Origin: Streptomyces musisoli
GTDB taxonomy: Bacteria > Actinomycetota > Actinomycetes > Streptomycetales > Streptomycetaceae
Assembly: GCF_016741855.1 (NCBI RefSeq)
Contig: NZ_JAERRH010000015.1
Location: 62,001 to 126,000 of the forward strand
Direction: 5' to 3'
DNA length: 64,000 nucleotides
Under the pieces are notes generated by a model. The model made no database searches, was not told where the DNA came from, and saw nothing but the letters and a program-made list of their open reading frames with translations. The translations under genes were made by a program, and so were the position numbers. Shown in pieces: positions 1 to 10,500 of the stretch; within the stretch, counting starts at the first letter, position 1; every line of letters starts with the position of its first letter.

Positions 1-1
1 G

Positions 2-136
2 CACTCCCACAGCCACAGCAGCAAGATCGGTTTCCACGAACCCCCCTGTATCACGTGGCAATCCGGAGACATGTTGTTCCCCCACTCGACGAGGAGCACA
101 CCGTTCCGCAAGACGGTCCGGAAACGATCGCCGTGA
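2..136 (+). CDS. possible 3' end of an unidentified gene (cut by window start)
   Basis: An open frame enters from the window edge and ends at TGA 134-136, giving 44 residues that begin HSHSHSSKIGFHEPPC. Third positions are GC-biased but less strongly than in the confident genes nearby. I recognise no family. It may be the C-terminus of a gene lying outside the window, or chance. Confidence 0.3.
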   Translation, partial: HSHSHSSKIGFHEPPCITWQSGDMLFPHSTRSTPFRKTVRKRSP

Positions 137-247
137 GCGAGAGCTTCGCTGTCCCGGCCGCCGAGCGTTCGGGGCGGAGCGGGTGTCCGGGCCGTTCGTC
201 GTCCGCCCCATCGGTGAGGCCGCGAAGGGGCGGCCTAGGATCTCGGC

Positions 248-931
248 ATGGCAAAGCGTGCGGTACATCGGAGGGCCCGGAAGATCCTGGGCGAGGAGCC
301 CGTGGCACTGGTGTGGTGCGAGATCCACAGGCCCATCCCCGCACCGCCGAAAGAGGTGCACCGCGCGGCGGGCAAGGGACGGTTGAAGCCGGGGCACCAT
401 TGGCTGCTGTACGTCGGGGCGGTCGTCTTCTTCTTCGTCGTCGTGCCGATGATGCTGATCGACAAGCTGGGCGCCCGTCTCGGGCCCCGGCCACGGCGGA
501 CCCACGGATCGCAGGGGCAGCCGCAGGCTCCACGCACCACCCGCCGCTCCGCGTCCGATCGCGAGCGTGCCCGTGACGGCCGGCAGGATCCGGCCAACGG
601 CGTATTCGACGGCGACTGGCACAAGACCGCGGGACAACTGCTGCTGCGATGGTACGGGCACTCCCCCAACCCCAAACGTCTGGTCGTCCTGGCCCGTGAC
701 CGCGTCTGCATCGCCACCTCCCCTCGCCGTCGGCTGTCGCCCACCAAGGCCGACGACTTCCGGACCTTCGCGGAGTTCCCGCTCGACCAGGTCCGCGTCG
801 AAGGGGAAGCGGGCCAGCCGCGCGGTTTCGCCACGTTCAGGCTCTGCTTCGCCGACGGCTCCTGGCTGGAGGTAGGACGGCTCGCCGAACCGGATGACGC
901 CGACCACTTCCTCCGCACGGTCGGCGACTGA
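248..931 (+). CDS. hypothetical single-pass membrane protein
   Basis: This 227-residue protein has one clear hydrophobic segment at about residues 50-72 (WLLYVGAVVFFFVVVPMMLI). A basic, Pro/Arg-rich N-terminal stretch precedes it and a basic linker follows. The C-terminal part (about 115-227) is a soluble alternating domain with segments such as RWYGHSPNPKRLVVLARDRV, which could be a small beta-rich fold. There is no cleavable signal peptide, so the hydrophobic segment is likely a membrane anchor. No catalytic motif is visible and I do not recognise the family. It stands alone, and its downstream neighbour is convergent. Confidence 0.75.
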   Translation: MAKRAVHRRARKILGEEPVALVWCEIHRPIPAPPKEVHRAAGKGRLKPGHHWLLYVGAVVFFFVVVPMMLIDKLGARLGPRPRRTHGSQGQPQAPRTTRRSASDRERARDGRQDPANGVFDGDWHKTAGQLLLRWYGHSPNPKRLVVLARDRVCIATSPRRRLSPTKADDFRTFAEFPLDQVRVEGEAGQPRGFATFRLCFADGSWLEVGRLAEPDDADHFLRTVGD

Positions 932-1107
932 TCAACACGCTGCCTCGAGCGGGCCCTTTCCCCTGACGTGCCGTGGTGAGGCCGGATACGCGCGGGGGGC
1001 CGGGCTGACGCTCCCGATCGGTCTTTTCGACGCCGATCTGAGCGACAGTCCGGCCCTACGAGCCCTGGAGAGGCTTCCCGCCGGTCCACGCACGGGCCCT
1101 GCGGTAC

Positions 1108-1986
1108 CTAACCGGCCGCGGGCCCGGCAGCCGCGAAGTCGTACACGTCGAAGTCCGTGAGCGGACGGTATCCGAGGCGCCGGTAAAGGGCGTTGCTGGT
1201 GGGGTTGGCCGCGTTCGTGTACAGCACGACCTCCTTGGCGCCCGCGGCGAGCGCGGCGCGGCTGACCTCGACCGTCACGGCGCCCGCGTAGCCTCGGCCA
1301 CGCAGGTGGGCCGGCGTGTAGACGGGGTCGACGCGCACCTGGCCGGCGACCATCGGGTTCACGCCCGCCATGGAGACGGGCGTGCCGTCCGGGGTTTCCC
1401 AGAAGGTATAGCGCTTCTCGGCGAAGCGCGTGCCGGCCCAGGAGGCGGCGTCGATGGTGACGGTCTCCCCCACGTCCGCGGCGAACTCACGGCACCAGCG
1501 CATGAGGTGCTCATGGTCCTGCCGGCGGGCGAGGCGGCCGCGGCCCTCCGGGAACGGCTCCGGTGGGGTGAGCGCGGCGAGACGGTACAGGTGGAGCCGA
1601 ACGCGGAGCGCCGAGGTCGCGCCCGTGTACCGCTGCCAGGCCTCGGTGAAGGCGATGGCGGTGCCGCGGTCGGCGGTGACGGAGGGCAGGGAGTGACCGA
1701 GGGCGACCAGGCGGGCTGCCAGGGTGTCGGCCTGCTCGGGAGTGAGGGAGGTGACGCTCAGGCCGCGGGACGGGAAGCGGTGGAAGGTGGCGTGGACCTC
1801 GCCGTCCCGCTCCAATCGGCCGAAGACCGGGCCTTGGGTGCCGTATGCGGCCGGCCCTAGTGTGCGGAGCTTCTCGGTCAGGGACAGCGGCGTGGTGTGC
1901 AGGGCGGGGCGCGAGCGCAGGAAGTCCCCGGCTCGGGCGAGGAATTCGTCGACGTCTTCCGTGAGGTGCCAGTCATCCGGGCGCAT
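1108..1986 (-). CDS. GNAT family N-acetyltransferase
   Basis: The protein has 292 residues. The C-terminal third carries a GNAT fold: motif A at VYTPAHLRGRGYAGAVTVEV (about residues 226-245) has the R/Q-x-x-G-x-G/A acetyl-CoA pyrophosphate loop. Motif B follows at NPTSNALYRRLGYRP, the usual last helix and strand. The N-terminal half has no motif I recognise and probably builds the acceptor site. GNATs transfer acetyl from acetyl-CoA to amines, but the substrate here cannot be read from sequence. The start is ATG at 1986. Confidence 0.85.
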   Translation of the reverse strand: MRPDDWHLTEDVDEFLARAGDFLRSRPALHTTPLSLTEKLRTLGPAAYGTQGPVFGRLERDGEVHATFHRFPSRGLSVTSLTPEQADTLAARLVALGHSLPSVTADRGTAIAFTEAWQRYTGATSALRVRLHLYRLAALTPPEPFPEGRGRLARRQDHEHLMRWCREFAADVGETVTIDAASWAGTRFAEKRYTFWETPDGTPVSMAGVNPMVAGQVRVDPVYTPAHLRGRGYAGAVTVEVSRAALAAGAKEVVLYTNAANPTSNALYRRLGYRPLTDFDVYDFAAAGPAAG

Positions 1987-2223
1987 GCTGCATGCTCCCC
2001 GATGGACTCGGCTGCGGGAAGACGCATGACCGGAACTGAATGACCGTCAAGCCCGGCCGTGTCGCCGGCCGCTCGCCATGCTGCCGCGGCGGGAAGCCGC
2101 TGCCCGCTCCACCGACCGCGGCTCAGTACATACGGCGGCGAGCCCGGAGCCGAGCGCAGCCGCACAGGCGCCGTGGCCGTGGGGCGTGGCGGCGCCCCCG
2201 GTGTCGGTGGGCAGGCGGTCGCC

Positions 2224-4356
2224 TCACTGTCCCGGCAGCAACCAGCCCACGTCCGCCCGCTCCCAGCCGGCCGAGACCAGCGTGTCCGCGGCGCCGGCAT
2301 CACCCAGCGCCAACGCGGCCGCGGCCGAGACCTCCGCGACGGGGTCATCGGCGGCGAGCGCCCGCAGCAGCACGCCGGCCCTCTCGTCCCGTTCGCCCCG
2401 CGCCGCCACGAGCAGAGCGCCTGCCGTGCGTGTGGCGGGATCCTCCTCCTCCATCATGTCGGGGAGTACGTGCCTGATTCCGTCGAGGACTTCACGGGTG
2501 ACCTCGTGCCAGCGTCCCTCGCCCGCGTCCACCGCCCTGATGATGCGCAGAGCCAGGCCGAGCGCCCGTCGCCGGACATGACAGTGCGGTGCCCCCACTC
2601 CCACTGCCGCGCCGATCTGCGTCAGATAAACGAAGGCCAGTGCGGCGGCCGAGCACAGCTCGCTTTCGGGGGCCAGGAGCGTGTCCAGTTCGGCGACGGC
2701 GCGCCGGGCGTCGTCGGCGTCCCACGACAGCAGTTCCGCGAGGCGCCGCGGCACGACCTCGGGGTCGGCGTCCGTCGCACAGGCCGCGTCCTCGAAGGAG
2801 ACCACGCTCAGCATGAGTTCACGGGCCGGCCACAGCGCGTCGGCGTCGAGCCGGACCACGGCGCTTCCGCTCGGGCCGCCTACCGTCAGGCGCAGGTCCG
2901 CGTCCAGCCGCACCCCGGTGATGCCGGGTCCGAGGTCGAGGTCGGCGCGTTCACCCGACGCGATGTCCCACAGCGCCACCACCTCGTCGCGCCAGCACGC
3001 GGCGAGGACGGTTCCGTCGGCGGTGGCGGTCAGCGCGAGGCCGCTGAGTTTCGGACGCTGACGCGCCACTTCGAGCGGTCCGTCGTCGGAGTCCGGCAGC
3101 CACACGTACAGCGTCCCGTTGCGGTGTCCGCTCGCGATCAGCGGTCCCTGGCCAGGAACGTCGAGGCAGGCCAGGGCCGTTGCGGGTCCGGCCTGCGGGT
3201 GGGCGGTGACCTGGGCGGCGTCGCCGTCGAGCCGGCGCACCCGCAGGGTGCCGTCCTCGTCGCAGGTGACGGCGAGCGTTCCGGAGACGGTCCAGGAGTC
3301 GGTGCCGTCATTCGCCGAGGACCGCTCGGTGCCTGATGCCATGGGTTCCGGAGATGTCGTGAGCACTGTCCAGCGGCCGAACTCGTCGGTGTCACCGGCG
3401 GCCAGCGCGATGGGCTTCGGGGCTTCCTGTACGGAACGGGGGGTATGGATCCGGTCGGACCAGTCGAGTCCCATGCGGGCGCCCAGCGTCAGCAGCGCCT
3501 CGGTGGTGCGGCCGTACACGATCAACTCGAAGTCGCCGTAGCCGGTGTCGTGGAACACGAGTGCGTCGGGCGCGCCGTAAACGGTGATGTGCTGCCCGAG
3601 TTCACGCCATGGCTGGAGGCCCAGCGTGGGCAGTTCTTCCTTCACCCACGCCACGATCCGTTCGGTCTCGTCGCCGCCGTACACCGTCCAGCCGTAGTAC
3701 GACGGCAGCCGCTGCACGGCGAGTTGCAGGAAGAACTCCGAGAGGGACCCCGCCTGGAGCGCCCACTCCTCCTCGGCGACGGAGACCAGCACCCGCGGGT
3801 CCGGCAGTCCTGCCTCGGCCGCCGGATACCCCCACTCGTTGCAGTACTCGTACTCGGCCTTGAACACGCACATCCGGCGGTCGGCGCCGGCGGGCACCAG
3901 GGTCGTGTCGTCGGGCAGGCCGCCCGCGACGCCGTAGCCGCCCGGGTCGGGCCGCAGCGTCGGCGGGTACTCGGGGTTCGTCCAGTACAGACGGGGGCTG
4001 TGCGTGAAGGAGTTGTACGGCAGCTCCCACCACTCGTCCAGCGCGGACGGGATCGGCAGGCTCAGGTCCACGCTCTCGAACGGGTCGTCGTCGCCCTCGT
4101 CGCCCTGCGCCTCGCCCTTGAGCCGGCGCAGGTACTGCCGGTGTTCGCTCTCCGACCAGCGTTGCCACGGGACGGCGTCATCGGGGACCTCGTAGCCCCA
4201 CTCCTCCTGGAAGCGGCGCAGGAGTTCCCACCGCGGTGCCGTGTCGGCGAGGTGCGCGGCGAACTCGTCCGGAGACATCCGCTCACGGTCATCCCATCGC
4301 GGCATCACGCTCCTGAGCCGTTCCGCGAAGCTTCCGTAGTCGATCATCCCGCTCAT
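2224..4356 (-). CDS. WD40-like repeat protein with C-terminal HEAT-like region
   Basis: This is a 710-residue soluble protein. The first 300 residues are acidic and Trp/Tyr-rich, reminiscent of SMI1/KNR4-type or YwqJ-like folds, but I cannot assign them firmly. Residues about 360-510 contain WD40-like blades, for example GTLAVTCDEDGTLRVRRLDG, LIASGHRNGTLYVWLPDSDD and DEVVALWDIASGERADLDLG. The last 190 residues are Ala/Leu-rich helices resembling HEAT repeats (about 640-700). A binding or scaffold role is likely, since no catalytic residues stand out. The next gene on the same strand, the GNAT, begins 237 bp downstream, so the two need not share a transcript. Confidence 0.7.
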   Translation of the reverse strand: MSGMIDYGSFAERLRSVMPRWDDRERMSPDEFAAHLADTAPRWELLRRFQEEWGYEVPDDAVPWQRWSESEHRQYLRRLKGEAQGDEGDDDPFESVDLSLPIPSALDEWWELPYNSFTHSPRLYWTNPEYPPTLRPDPGGYGVAGGLPDDTTLVPAGADRRMCVFKAEYEYCNEWGYPAAEAGLPDPRVLVSVAEEEWALQAGSLSEFFLQLAVQRLPSYYGWTVYGGDETERIVAWVKEELPTLGLQPWRELGQHITVYGAPDALVFHDTGYGDFELIVYGRTTEALLTLGARMGLDWSDRIHTPRSVQEAPKPIALAAGDTDEFGRWTVLTTSPEPMASGTERSSANDGTDSWTVSGTLAVTCDEDGTLRVRRLDGDAAQVTAHPQAGPATALACLDVPGQGPLIASGHRNGTLYVWLPDSDDGPLEVARQRPKLSGLALTATADGTVLAACWRDEVVALWDIASGERADLDLGPGITGVRLDADLRLTVGGPSGSAVVRLDADALWPARELMLSVVSFEDAACATDADPEVVPRRLAELLSWDADDARRAVAELDTLLAPESELCSAAALAFVYLTQIGAAVGVGAPHCHVRRRALGLALRIIRAVDAGEGRWHEVTREVLDGIRHVLPDMMEEEDPATRTAGALLVAARGERDERAGVLLRALAADDPVAEVSAAAALALGDAGAADTLVSAGWERADVGWLLPGQ

Positions 4357-4559
4357 CGGGGCAGCCTATGGCATGACAGCGGATCGCCTGGCACTGCGTG
4401 AGGTGCTCACCGGCCGAGGCGATGTCCTCCGCAAGCGGGAGGACCTTCCCCCGGTCAGAGCTCTGGTTACTTCCGGGGTAATCGACGAGGTGTCCCCGGA
4501 TGGACGAGAGTTGGCACAGACGCGGTGAAACGCCATCAACGGGGAAGGACTCACTCACC

Positions 4560-5387
4560 ATGCCGTACTTCGAGGGCTCCGACGGGACACGCCTCTTCTA
4601 CACGGACTGGGGTCAGGGAAAGCCGGTGGTCTTCGTGTCCGGGGCCTGGCTCAGCAGCAGTGCGTGGGAGTTCCAGATGCTCCCGCTGTCCGAAGAGGGC
4701 CTGCGTTGCGTCGCGTTCGACAAGCGGGGCCACGGCCGCTCGGACTGGGTCGGCCACGGCTTCGACTACGACACGCTCGCCGATGACCTCGCGGCGCTGC
4801 TCGACCACCTCGACCTGCGGGAGGTGACCCTGGTCGCGCACTCCATGGGCGGCGGCGAGGTGATCCGCTACCTGACCAGGCACGGTTACGACCGGGTGAG
4901 CCGGGTGGTGCTGCTCTCGGTGACAGCGCCGTTGATGATCTGGACGCCGGACAACCCCGAGGGAGTCCCGCAGGACGCCTTCGACGCCCTGATGGCGGTG
5001 CGGACCAAGGACCGCCCGAGGTGGATGGCGCAGAACGCACAGGCGTTCTTCGCGACGCACCTCGGCAACAGCCTCTCCACGGAGCTTGTTGAGTGGACGG
5101 TTCAGCGCTGCCTCGACTGCTCGGCCAAGGCCGCCGTCGAGGTGATCAGGACCGGCTGCTGCACGGACCTGCGGGAGGAAGCGGGCGCGCTCCGGGTACC
5201 GACCCTGATCATTCACGGCGACGCCGACGCCTCGGCCCCCATCGATCTGTGCGGGCGGCGGATGGCGAAGCTGGTGCCGGACAGTATCTACAAGGAGTAC
5301 CCGCTCGCCGGACACGGGCTCTTCATCACCCATGCCGAACAACTCAACCAGGACCTGGCCGACTTCATCGAGGGCACCTCGGTCTGA
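4560..5387 (+). CDS. alpha/beta hydrolase (esterase/chloroperoxidase-like)
   Basis: The protein has 275 residues and a complete alpha/beta hydrolase core. The nucleophile elbow is AHSMGGGE (Ser near residue 98), the acid lies in HGDADASAP, and the catalytic His is in LAGHGLFITH near the end. The oxyanion region VFVSGAWLSS and the segment FDKRGHGRSD match cofactor-free haloperoxidases and arylesterases. I chose ATG 4560 because a GGAAGGA ribosome site lies about ten bases upstream. An earlier ATG at 4500 would add 20 unrelated residues. There is no signal peptide, so it is cytoplasmic. The gene appears monocistronic and its substrate is unknown. Confidence 0.9.
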   Translation: MPYFEGSDGTRLFYTDWGQGKPVVFVSGAWLSSSAWEFQMLPLSEEGLRCVAFDKRGHGRSDWVGHGFDYDTLADDLAALLDHLDLREVTLVAHSMGGGEVIRYLTRHGYDRVSRVVLLSVTAPLMIWTPDNPEGVPQDAFDALMAVRTKDRPRWMAQNAQAFFATHLGNSLSTELVEWTVQRCLDCSAKAAVEVIRTGCCTDLREEAGALRVPTLIIHGDADASAPIDLCGRRMAKLVPDSIYKEYPLAGHGLFITHAEQLNQDLADFIEGTSV

Positions 5388-5884
5388 GGACATCCGATTC
5401 GTCGCGGGCGCCCGGTCCTGAGGACAGCACCCGCCCGGCCCGCACGTTCCACTGGTGGCCGGTGGCTCCCGCTGCCGGCCCACACGTTCCCCCTGCGACA
5501 ACCCACCGAGTTGCCGTCGGCGGCGACGGTGCCGTATTGGACCTCGCGAATAACGGCCGGAAATGGCCGACCGGCCATCGGTACGCATGCCACGCAAAAG
5601 GCAGTGGGGGCAGATGATTTGACGCCGAGGAAGGTGTCGATATCCAACCGAGATCTTCTGTGCGCCGACGGCACCTCCAGGACTCATGAACGTATCACGA
5701 CTGTCGCGTACCCGTCAGGTGAAGATCTAGTAAAACGCCCACGACCAGGGGTGTTTACAGTTTCGGGCCGTGTTCGGTTTGTCTCCATTGCGTGCGGAAG
5801 ACTCCCCTCCGGTTCGTTGGGCGCATAAGCGAAGTTGACCCAATTCCGCCTGCCCACCGCGCGTACGTGGGCCCTTCGTTCACC
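5388..5884. other. long intergenic region upstream of the secreted-protein/toxin block
   Basis: No convincing gene is seen in this stretch. It contains a short imperfect direct repeat (GGCCCGCACGTTCC at about 5437 and GGCCCACACGTTCC at about 5476) and a relatively AT-rich part from about 5680 to 5770. Its length suggests regulatory sequence for the block that begins near 5.97 kb. Confidence 0.4.
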
Positions 5885-5912
5885 TTGACGATCTTGATTT
5901 GGCTCGTATTTA
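5885..5912 (+). promoter_or_regulatory. candidate promoter for the FG-GAP/LamG operon
   Basis: TTGACG (5885-5890) and TATTTA (5907-5912) are separated by 16 bp in an AT-rich patch about 65 bp before the FG-GAP gene. This resembles a vegetative sigma-70-type promoter. It is read by eye only. Confidence 0.35.
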
Positions 5913-5971
5913 GTCAGCGCTTACATGACTCAAGGGCCGCCTTCCTTCGGTGCGCCCGCTGACAACTAGGG

Positions 5972-7534
5972 GTGGGTGTGCGTACGCGTACACGTCTGAC
6001 AGGAGCGTTGGCCACAGCGGCCGGCGTGATCCTGGCCGCAACGGGGATCGTGACGCTGGGGTCGCCACCGGCGGCCGCGACCACGTGCACCGGTGGAACG
6101 TCCAGTGACTTCAACGGCGACGGAGTGACCGACACGGTCATCGCCGACCCGGACGCCACGGTCAACGGGGTCAAGAACGCCGGACTCGTACGAGTCGTAC
6201 TCGGCGGCGGCAAGGGTGTCTCGGAGATCTCACAGGCGACCCCCGGCATGAACGCCACGCCGGAGACCAGCGATCACTTCGGCTTCTCCCGCACGTCCTA
6301 CGACGCCGACGGCGACGGGTGCACGGACCTTGTGGTCGGCACCCCCTTCGAGGACGTCGCCCAGTCCGGCAAGCAACTGGTCGACGCCGGAGCGGTCTAC
6401 GTCATCCACGGCTCGCCGACGGGCATCGGCGCCGGATCGACGATCGAGGGGTACACCCAGACCCAGCTCGACCCGACCACCTCCACCGAGGCCTACGACT
6501 GGTTCGGCTACACGGTGCGGGCGGGCACGACCTCGACCAACAAGCCGTACCTGGTGGTCGGCGTGCCCGGTGAGGACGTCACCGTGGACGGCAAGACCCA
6601 CGTGGACGCCGGCTGCATCGAGTACGTCCAGGGCACGACCGTGGTGCCGGTGAACGAGGACGACCCGGGCGTGCCCGGCACCGTCGAGGGCAACGACCGG
6701 TTCGGCTACTCGGTGGGCGGCACGAACCGGTACTTCGCGGTCGGCTCCCCCGGCGAGGCCATCGGCGACCAGGAATTCGCGGGCGGTGTCGCGATCTTCA
6801 GCCACACCCTGTCCGGCGGGCTGCCCACCCCTCTCGTGGGCATCGACCAGGACACCGCCGGGATCGGGGGCGTCCCCGAGACCGGTGACGGCTTCGGCAC
6901 CTCGATCTCCATGACGAACTACCGGCCGAGCGACCAGACGTACAACTCCGACGCCATCCTCGCCATCGGCATCCCGGGCGAGGACGTCGGCACCGCGGCG
7001 GACGCCGGCAGCGTCGAGGTGGTGCGCGTGCAGCCGTCCGGCACGGTCACCCAGGTGACGTCGTTCGACGCCGGCAGCACGGACGTCGAGGGGAACCCGG
7101 TCCCCGGTGACTTCATGGGCCAGCGGGTGACGATCGCCAACACCGACACCAGCGTCGTCACCTCGGCCGCCAACATCCGCCTCGCCGTGGGCGTCCCCGG
7201 CAAGGACACCGCCACCGTCAAGGACGCGGGCGCGATCCAGGTCTTCCGTCCGCTGGACACCGCCATCGGCGCGAACGACCGGCTCCTCACCCGGGGTTCG
7301 GGGCTGCCGGGCACCGCCACGGCACGCGACTACGTCGGCATGGCCCTGGCCTCCGGCACCACGAACCTCTACGTCGGCGTGCCCTTCAGCAAGGCCGCCG
7401 ACTCCTCGAAGGGCACGCTCTACGTCCTGCCGTGGACGGACGCCGACGGAACGACCAGCACCGGCACCAAGACGTATCTGCCCGGCCAGGACGGGCTGCC
7501 CGATGCGGGCGAGGCGTTCGGAACGGTCGGATGA
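5972..7534 (+). CDS. secreted FG-GAP / integrin-alpha-like repeat protein
   Basis: The protein has 520 residues. A signal peptide (basic MGVRTRTRL, then a hydrophobic stretch to about residue 35, ending PPAAAT) is followed by repeats of about 60-70 residues. These carry FNGDGVTD, VVGTPFED, VVGVPGEDV, AIGIPGEDVG and AVGVPGKDT, the pattern of FG-GAP/integrin alpha beta-propeller blades with Asp-rich calcium loops. It should be exported and probably has a binding role. GTG 5978 is better placed than GTG 5972 behind the AGGGG at 5968-5972, so the start may be two codons later. Its TGA overlaps the next gene's ATG (ATGA), implying translational coupling. Confidence 0.85.
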   Translation: MGVRTRTRLTGALATAAGVILAATGIVTLGSPPAAATTCTGGTSSDFNGDGVTDTVIADPDATVNGVKNAGLVRVVLGGGKGVSEISQATPGMNATPETSDHFGFSRTSYDADGDGCTDLVVGTPFEDVAQSGKQLVDAGAVYVIHGSPTGIGAGSTIEGYTQTQLDPTTSTEAYDWFGYTVRAGTTSTNKPYLVVGVPGEDVTVDGKTHVDAGCIEYVQGTTVVPVNEDDPGVPGTVEGNDRFGYSVGGTNRYFAVGSPGEAIGDQEFAGGVAIFSHTLSGGLPTPLVGIDQDTAGIGGVPETGDGFGTSISMTNYRPSDQTYNSDAILAIGIPGEDVGTAADAGSVEVVRVQPSGTVTQVTSFDAGSTDVEGNPVPGDFMGQRVTIANTDTSVVTSAANIRLAVGVPGKDTATVKDAGAIQVFRPLDTAIGANDRLLTRGSGLPGTATARDYVGMALASGTTNLYVGVPFSKAADSSKGTLYVLPWTDADGTTSTGTKTYLPGQDGLPDAGEAFGTVG

Positions 7535-10500
7535 GCGACGGCCACCAGACTTCGGGCAGAAGGAACAACCGCTTCATGAAGCTCCGCAGACCCGGCAGAG
7601 GCCGCAGCGCCGCCGCCGTCACCACACTCGCCGCACTGCTGGCGACCGGGCTCGGTGCCGCACCGGCCGAGGGCCAGGCCGCCACGACGGTGACCAGGAC
7701 CAGCCACTCGGCCAAGACCACTCCGGCGCTGACCGCGTCCGCCGCGCAGACCGCGGCCGCCCGGTCGGGCCACCGGGTGGAGATCCTCAGCCTGCGCGAC
7801 GAGCGCAGCACCACCTACGCCAACCCCGACGGCACGTTCACGGTCAGCGAGTACGTCCAGCCGGTGCGCACCCGCGTCAACGGCAAGTGGACGCCCATCG
7901 ACACCACGCTGGTCCGGCAGAAGAACGGCTCGTACGCGCCGAAGGCCGCACTGTCCGCGATGGCGTTCTCCGGTGGCGGTGACACGACGTTCGCCGAGAT
8001 CCAGAAGGACGGGCGCTCACTCTCCCTCGACTGGCAGGAGAAGCTGCCCAAGCCGAAGGTCCACGGTTCCACCGCCACGTACCTCGACGTCCTGCCCGGA
8101 GTCGACCTCAAGGTCACCGCGAGCGCCGAGGGCTTCTCGCACGTACTGGTCGTCAAGAACGCCAAGGCGGCCGCCAATCCGGAGCTGGACAGACTGCGGC
8201 TCCCGGTCGACACCTCCTCGGTGAAGCTGAAGGAGACCGGTGACGGCGGCCTCACCGCCACCGACACCGGCGACGGCGGCACCGTCTTCGAGGCACCGCA
8301 GCCGGTGATGTGGGACTCCAGCCACGCGCCCGTGGACGCACCCGCCACCGACGACGAGAGCACCCAGACGCCCCCCGAGGGCGCCCAGGTCGCCGACGTC
8401 GACGTGGACGTCACGTCGGACACGATGACGCTGACGCCCGACGACGGCCTGCTCTCCGACAAGGACACGGTCTACCCGGTCTACATCGACCCCGTGGTCA
8501 AGACCGCCAACCGCAGCTCCTGGACCATGGTGTCGTCGCACTACTCCGGCACCTCGTTCTGGAAGTTCGACGACGACGAGGGCGTGGGCCTGTGCCCGTC
8601 CGACGTGTCGTACCGCTGCTCCAGCTCCTCCGACGTGAAGCGGCAGTTCTTCGCCATTCCGACCGGCACCTTCGAGGGCAAGCACATCGTCAGTGCCGAG
8701 TTCGCCGTGACCCAGGTCTTCACCTACAGCTCCAGCGCCCGCGAGGTGCAGCTGGCCAGGGTCAACAGCACCGGCGCGAGCGCGATCAGTTCGTCCACCA
8801 CCTGGTCGAACCAGCCCTCCTCCAAGGACACAATCGCCAGCAAGTCCCCCACGGAGACGGCGGGTTCGTGCACGTCGACCAACCAGAACGTGCGCTTCGG
8901 CGTGACCGGGACCATCCAGAAGGCGGCCGACAGCGGCTGGGGCACCACCACCTTCCGCCTCAAGGCGGGCAGTGAGTCCGACACGTCGTACTGGAAGCGG
9001 TTCTGCGGCAACGCGCATCTCGAGGTGACGTACAACCGGCCGCCGCTGGAGCCCGCCCAGAGCGACCTCAGCATGGTCCCCGGCGACACGTGCGAGTACG
9101 GGCACGCCACCGAGCACTACGTGACCGAGGCGCCCACCCTGTACGCGGTCATCAAGGACTACGACCACAACGACACCGGCTCCAACAGCGAGAGCCTCCA
9201 GGCGCACTTCAAGGTCTGGTGGACCAGCGGCTCCACCGAGGTCGTCCACTACGCGACGACACCGAAGAAGAGCACCACGGGCACCGGTCAGACCGGCCAG
9301 GCCACGTTCAAGTACACCGTCGGCAGCGACATCAGCGGCGACAACGAACCGGGCTTCTCCATCCCGCAGAACACCACCATCGCCTGGTCGGTCCAGGGCT
9401 TCGACCAGGAGGACTACGGTCCCTGGTCAACCGACGGCGACCAGACCCGCTGTGAGTTCATCTACGACAACACCAAGCCCAAGTCCGCCACCATCACCTC
9501 GGCCGCCTACCCGGCCGACGACGCCTGGCACGCGGGTGTGGGCGACTACGGCTCCTTCACCATGGACTCGCCGTCCGCCGACGTGACCGCGTACTCCTAC
9601 TACTTCACCGGCCCGCAGGCCGACACCACGAAGAAGAAGGTGACCCCCGCCACCACCGGCGGGCCCGTGACCGTGCGCTGGATGCCGCCGAGCGAGGGCT
9701 CCTACACCCTGCACGTCACCGCCATCGACGGCGCGGGCAACCCGCAGAACACCCCGACGGCCTACGTCTTCCTGGTCAGCGACGGCCGCGCGCCCGTGGC
9801 CGGCTGGACCCTCGGTGACGCCAAGGGCGCCACGAAGGCGGCCGGCAGCAGCGGATCGCCCGACGCCACCGCGGGTTCCGGGGTGACCTTCGGCGCCACG
9901 GGGCCGCTCGGCTCGACCGACACCGCGGCCTCCTTCGACGGCACCGGGAACGCCTACCTCGACGCGGGCGCGCCCGCCGTCGACACCGGCAAGACCTTCT
10001 CGGTGAGCGCCTGGGTGATGCTGCCCTCGCTGCCCACCCAGAACATGACCGTCGTCAGCCAGGACGGCACGGCACAACCGGGCTTCGAACTCGGCTACGA
10101 CGTCGACTCCGCGTCCTGGACCTTCCGCATCCCCATCAGCGACATGGAGACGCTCGGCACCTGGAAGGTCTCCGGCGCGGCGGCCATCCCCAACAGCTGG
10201 ACCCACCTCATCGGCGTGTACGACGCCGAACTCGGCAAGATGATGCTGTACGTCAACGGTCACCTCGTCGCCGACGACGTCCAGGCCCGCCACACCGTCT
10301 GGAACGCGACCGGCGCCCTGCAGATCGGACGCAAGCTCTCGCCCGCCGGCTACATCAACCCGCTTCTGGGCAGCGTCGCCGACGTCAAGCTCCACGACCG
10401 GGTCATCCCGCCCACCGAGGGGCAGGAACTCGGCGGGATCCAGCCCCACCAGCTCGCCTACTGGCAGCTGGACCAGGCCGCCGCCGGCGTCTCGCCGGAG

